From Sipunculus nudus (Eukaryota; Annelida; Sipuncula; Golfingiida; Sipunculidae), in NCBI GenBank assembly GCA_026874595.1, contig CM049306.1, positions 103,057,142 through 103,121,141 of the forward strand: 64,000 bases of DNA. The letters are read 5' to 3'. The notes below the pieces were generated by a model. The model was not told where the DNA came from and searched no databases. It saw only the letters and a program-made list of their open reading frames with translations. Shown here one piece after another: positions 60,471 through 64,000 of this stretch. Made by a program: the position numbers and the translations under genes. How positions within the stretch are numbered: the first letter of the stretch is position 1; each line of letters begins with the position of its first letter.

Positions 60471-63400
60471 ATATAAGATCTTTTTCCAGAGATCAACTTT
60501 GCCCTTGTTAAATTCTGGAATAGGGTCATCGTTCTTACATCTCTCATTTCCCGAGTAACGGCCTTTTCTTTCGAGTGCATGAAGTCTTAGCAGCTGTACG
60601 TGTTGATGAGGGTTCAGTTTATAGATACATATATATTTCCAATAATATGTATATTATTATTATTATTATTATTATTTGCTGAATACTTAAGGTTCCAAGG
60701 AAAAACATTCCGGCACACGGGCTTTTATATTTCCGATTCACATGCATGTTAAATACTTTAGGTGGAGTGCCCGCTATGTTAATGTTTTGTGCCACTAATC
60801 GCGCATGGTGCAAACTTTGTTTTACCTGTGTACAGGATTAAGCATATTGTTTTAGAGCGAAATATAGGCAGATATCATAATACTACAAGGAGAAGACAAA
60901 AAATTCATTCATATTTAACATACCTGCATGGCATGTGAAAAAAAGGTTCCTTAAAACAATAATGACTCACGCAGCTGAAGAAAATGCAACTACAATATGT
61001 TATATATACTATAACATATACATACACCCGAGCGCATGCGTATATGAATCGAGACTGAAATCCAGGAAAACTTCAAATACTGCGTGAATTACCTTCACTT
61101 TATAATATTCTTGTAACACTTTAATTTTCAAAACAAAAGAAAAGAAACCATATCATACATGAAATTCATTACGGTTGATAAATTATAGCTAACAATTTAA
61201 TTCAATAATCACTAAAGGAATCCATGACTAATTCATTAACCCATGAAAATTCAGAAAAATTGTCCAGGGGATGGATTTAATTGCTTCTACCTATAACTTG
61301 CTGCAAATGAAAGAATACAGTAATGAAATAAATTTAAATCTTGACCTATTTTCTGAAATTGATTTTCATAATACATTTATATTAGTAGATAATTATTTTC
61401 CTTATATTGAAATAAACAATGGTTTTTCAGTGTTGTAAGCAAAGTCTAGTATAGCAAGCCCCCATTGGCTTCATGATCGGCAAGCCGAAAGACTATTTAT
61501 ACACGTGTTCTTCACATTAAGTGACAGCTTATTAATCTGTCACCAAATAAATAATATTTCAAGTTCTGAATTAAACGTATACTGAAAAAAATGTAATTTT
61601 TATACAAAACAAACATATACATATATTTACATTTCTAATATGATATTGGTCTATCAATAAACAGGCACAAATTTAAAATGAAAGAAAAGTAGACCCATAT
61701 GTTACCAATATACATCAGATATATTACATGTATATTATAGACATAAAACAAGACATTCAACCGTTATTGAAGCCTGTGTTTACACTTCATATCAAATATA
61801 TGGACCATTTGAATGAACAGCCAGTTGTTAATAATTATGCACTGTAGAGAATATTTATCTTATCCGGTAGGGTCTAGATCTATAAATTTGTCTAAGCCTA
61901 TATATGTGTGTTTATTTAAAATTGTTCAATGTAAGTTCAAATGCACAGGCATTAAAGTGTTTCGATGGAGTAATAAAATTAAAGGTACCCATTTACCTAC
62001 CATTTTAAAGAGAATTTATGTGATTTCTGGCTTCCTCTGTGCATATATCAATGATCTAAGGGTAATTTTGATTTTTGAAAGTTCTTATAACGCAGTCGTG
62101 ATGGTTGTATGGACTTGTTTATCAACAACATGTCTGTGAACACAGCAATGTTGCCAAGCGCGAAAAACATATGTTACCTTAGGTAGTAGGTTGCATCAAT
62201 GCGGAGGTTGAAAGGTCACTTGTTGCAAAACGCCATTTACAAAGCTCTGGCTTATCTGCATGACTTGCTGCCAGATGCCCTTGTTGAATTTTTGGCAGAC
62301 CCTGACATGTTACAAACACGTTGATATAAACAAATTAAGCATCGCGTGTGCGGATATATCCATGTTTTCTGGCCTATTTTTATAAAAGCTCTAAAGGCCT
62401 TAAGTGATTGGGCTCCTTTAAGACAAATGCCATGCAGTTTAATGCCATTTTCATGGTTGGGGTCTATATAGATCAAGACATTTTGCATTTTTTTCCATGG
62501 TTATTTCATTGGGTAATTAAATAATATAGTAATTTCAACACTGTGGCGATAAAAACGAAAAAAAATTGTGCAGGCCTAAGTGATTTATGCTGAATCGCCT
62601 TGTCCATGCACACACTGGGTGTTCACTTTGTAAATAACATCGAGTTATGGTTACATTGTCTCTTAAATAGTGCTGGTATTCCAGTTTTTTTTTTGTTTTT
62701 TTTTGGCACATATGTAGTTTGAATTCAAACATATATGAAATATAAATGAGATAATGGTATAGCACTCTCGAGCTCGCACACTTAGCATTCAATCTCATGA
62801 CTACAAAAAGGTAGCAAGTAAATCATGCATGAGAAACGATAAAAAAGGAATAAATATTTCATATTGCATGTTTACTTTATATAAATATTTTCATATATAT
62901 TAGTGTGTATATAACTGCGACAGGTATAACTACGTACAGTAGCTTTACTTCGTTTTTATAAGGATCTATTTCAGAACCAAGAAATGAAGATTAATCGGGC
63001 ATCTACGGAGTTTTTATGTTTTGTAAATTCAGGAAATTATTTTATTGAAGGTCACGCAAATTGAACGTATATCCGTATTTCATATCCCATTATATTATCT
63101 TAAAGACCAAATTACAGTTACCTGTAAAATTATTTACATGGATTTTGCATAACTTGTTTCCTGGCTAAAAAAAAATATTCAATATTTTTTCCAACCAAAA
63201 AAAATGCGGTTAAGTGACTTTTTTACTTTCTGTGCACTTTCCGAGTCAGCTGAATATTTGCAGTATATACGCAAGCCAATGTCAGAAAAATTCGCTGTGA
63301 CGAGAATTCTAGATTTTCAAAGGCTTTCCAAATTGACAGGAAAAATAACATGTATTGCTGGATTTAAGTTATTTCTAAAAGTGTTTCTGACGTCATACTG

Positions 63401-63724
63401 GTCCCTGCCAATCACAACCGGTCCCTTTCACCTCAAACAACAACCCCACGTGCTTGGCCTGACCTGAAGCGTGTGAAAAAAGCACCGGTTATGGTCGCAG
63501 GGGTCCTCTGTGCCCCGTTTGGAGGTTGGCAGGAACATACGGGATTTGGTTATAACGATAAAGATATATTTTCAACAAATTCAAACCATGCGATATCAGA
63601 TCACTAATTTTTTTCAATAGGCAATATCATGACAAATTTGCACCATTTTTGACCACTATAATGTTGTAGAGAAACCTGCAAGGCCAGGCTAAACAAGTAT
63701 CTGCGTGGAGACTACATTACAACC
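60471..63724. other. Unassigned; TTA microsatellite near 60650
   Basis: A (TTA)n tract at about 60651-60675. A 108-codon frame at 61813-62139 shows no recognisable motif. The region presumably includes the promoter and 5' UTR of the gene starting at 63725, but no TATA box or other signal could be supported. Confidence 0.45.
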
Positions 63725-63878
63725 ATGGCGGACGCTTCAAATCTGCCAGATATATTTACAGAGCCCCAGTGGGGCATTATAAACAAATGGTTGGTTGATC
63801 TGGCGTATCAGTTCACTTGGAAGGAATTTCAGGCTACCGGAAATGTAAAGGAGTACCCTACTCGCGATTTCTTACAAG
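63725..63878 (+). CDS. Probable first coding exon, unknown protein (partial)
   Basis: ATG in a good context (ACAACCATGGCGG) opens 51 codons beginning MADASNLPDIFTEPQWG. It ends at a plausible donor (CAAG followed by GTTTGT, phase 1); without splicing the frame stops 27 nt later. The peptide has balanced composition, is rich in tryptophan and aromatic residues (WLVDLAYQFTWKEF), and has no low complexity, unlike the repeat-derived frames elsewhere. It does not overlap any recognised repeat. I do not recognise the family. The rest of the gene would lie beyond the window. Confidence 0.55.
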
Positions 63879-63958
63879 GTTTGTATGAAGACAACGTCTT
63901 TACGTAGACATACAGTTGAACTTGTTTTGATTTGAACTACAGTGAGTAATGTTTCATT

Positions 63959-64000
63959 TACAGTGAAACCCCGGGTTTCGGACACCCCTAGTGAGCGAAC
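63959..64000 (+). mobile_element. Possible end of a pogo/Tigger-like DNA transposon
   Basis: TACAGTGAAACCCCGGGTTT followed by CGGACACC resembles the TA plus CAGTgaAACCtCGG-type ends of pogo/Tigger-like elements. Only one end is in the window. It would lie in the first intron of the gene beginning at 63725. Confidence 0.35.

Noticed and set aside
61813-62139. 108-codon plus-strand frame
   Set aside because: No recognised motif, AT-driven composition, no supporting splice or context evidence.
1-64000. tRNA, rRNA or snRNA genes
   Set aside because: None could be recognised by eye on either strand; AGCTCAG-type motifs belong to the R1 terminal hairpins, not tRNA D-arms.

Overview
This is eukaryotic, AT-rich, intron-containing DNA dominated by interspersed repeats. 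It is most likely from a marine mollusc, probably a bivalve. That inference rests on the many non-autonomous elements with tandem core units, (ACGG)n tetranucleotide tracts and hairpin ends, which resemble the bivalve 'pearl' / Helitron-like elements. No species was identified and no search was run.

Only one host gene is complete: a threonine synthase-like 2 gene (thnsl2) on the minus strand, with nine coding exons from 23222 down to 8719. The exons join in frame with consensus splice sites to give about 475 residues. Its introns hold repeats: a foldback element at 9300-10931, an L-family element at 11815-15755 with an A-family insertion, and a small TIR element at 18617-19331. A partial copy of the first coding exon lies just upstream of the start codon. 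A second host gene probably begins at the right edge (63725-63878, plus strand); its product was not recognised.

Layout. 1-8216: Helitron/pearl-like elements, including an L-family copy split by a 5.06-kb hAT-like composite with an 8-bp target duplication. 8217-23371: thnsl2. 23372-36885: nested tandem-core elements (families F, A, L, B, R1). 36886-38620: a broken LINE whose two pieces lie in opposite orientation. 38850-42753: R1 elements. 42860-47692: a small TIR element, then two long foldback elements side by side in a TA-repeat tract. 47912-54383: a region bounded by inverted ~100-bp repeats, holding a dead LINE reverse transcriptase and an R1 element with an A insertion. 55345-56922: an element with 29-bp inverted ends and nine copies of a 15-mer. 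58540-60470: a 5'-truncated, frameshifted Gypsy (Ty3-like) pol fragment. 60471-63724: nothing recognised.

Two patterns stand out. First, the adjacent foldback elements (43671-45702 and 45883-47692) have arms built on the same AT-rich skeleton but carry different GC-rich palindromic cores, as if the ability to fold were conserved rather than the sequence. Second, several repeat families with unrelated overall sequence share a core 'grammar': a decayed GGTGGCGCCACC palindrome, an AAATTTCAG block, a GTCAAACGGTT-like block, a GAGATAT block and a GACGGAC tract. Two of these families (A and B) also have Helitron-type ends, a hairpin followed by CTAG and a host T.
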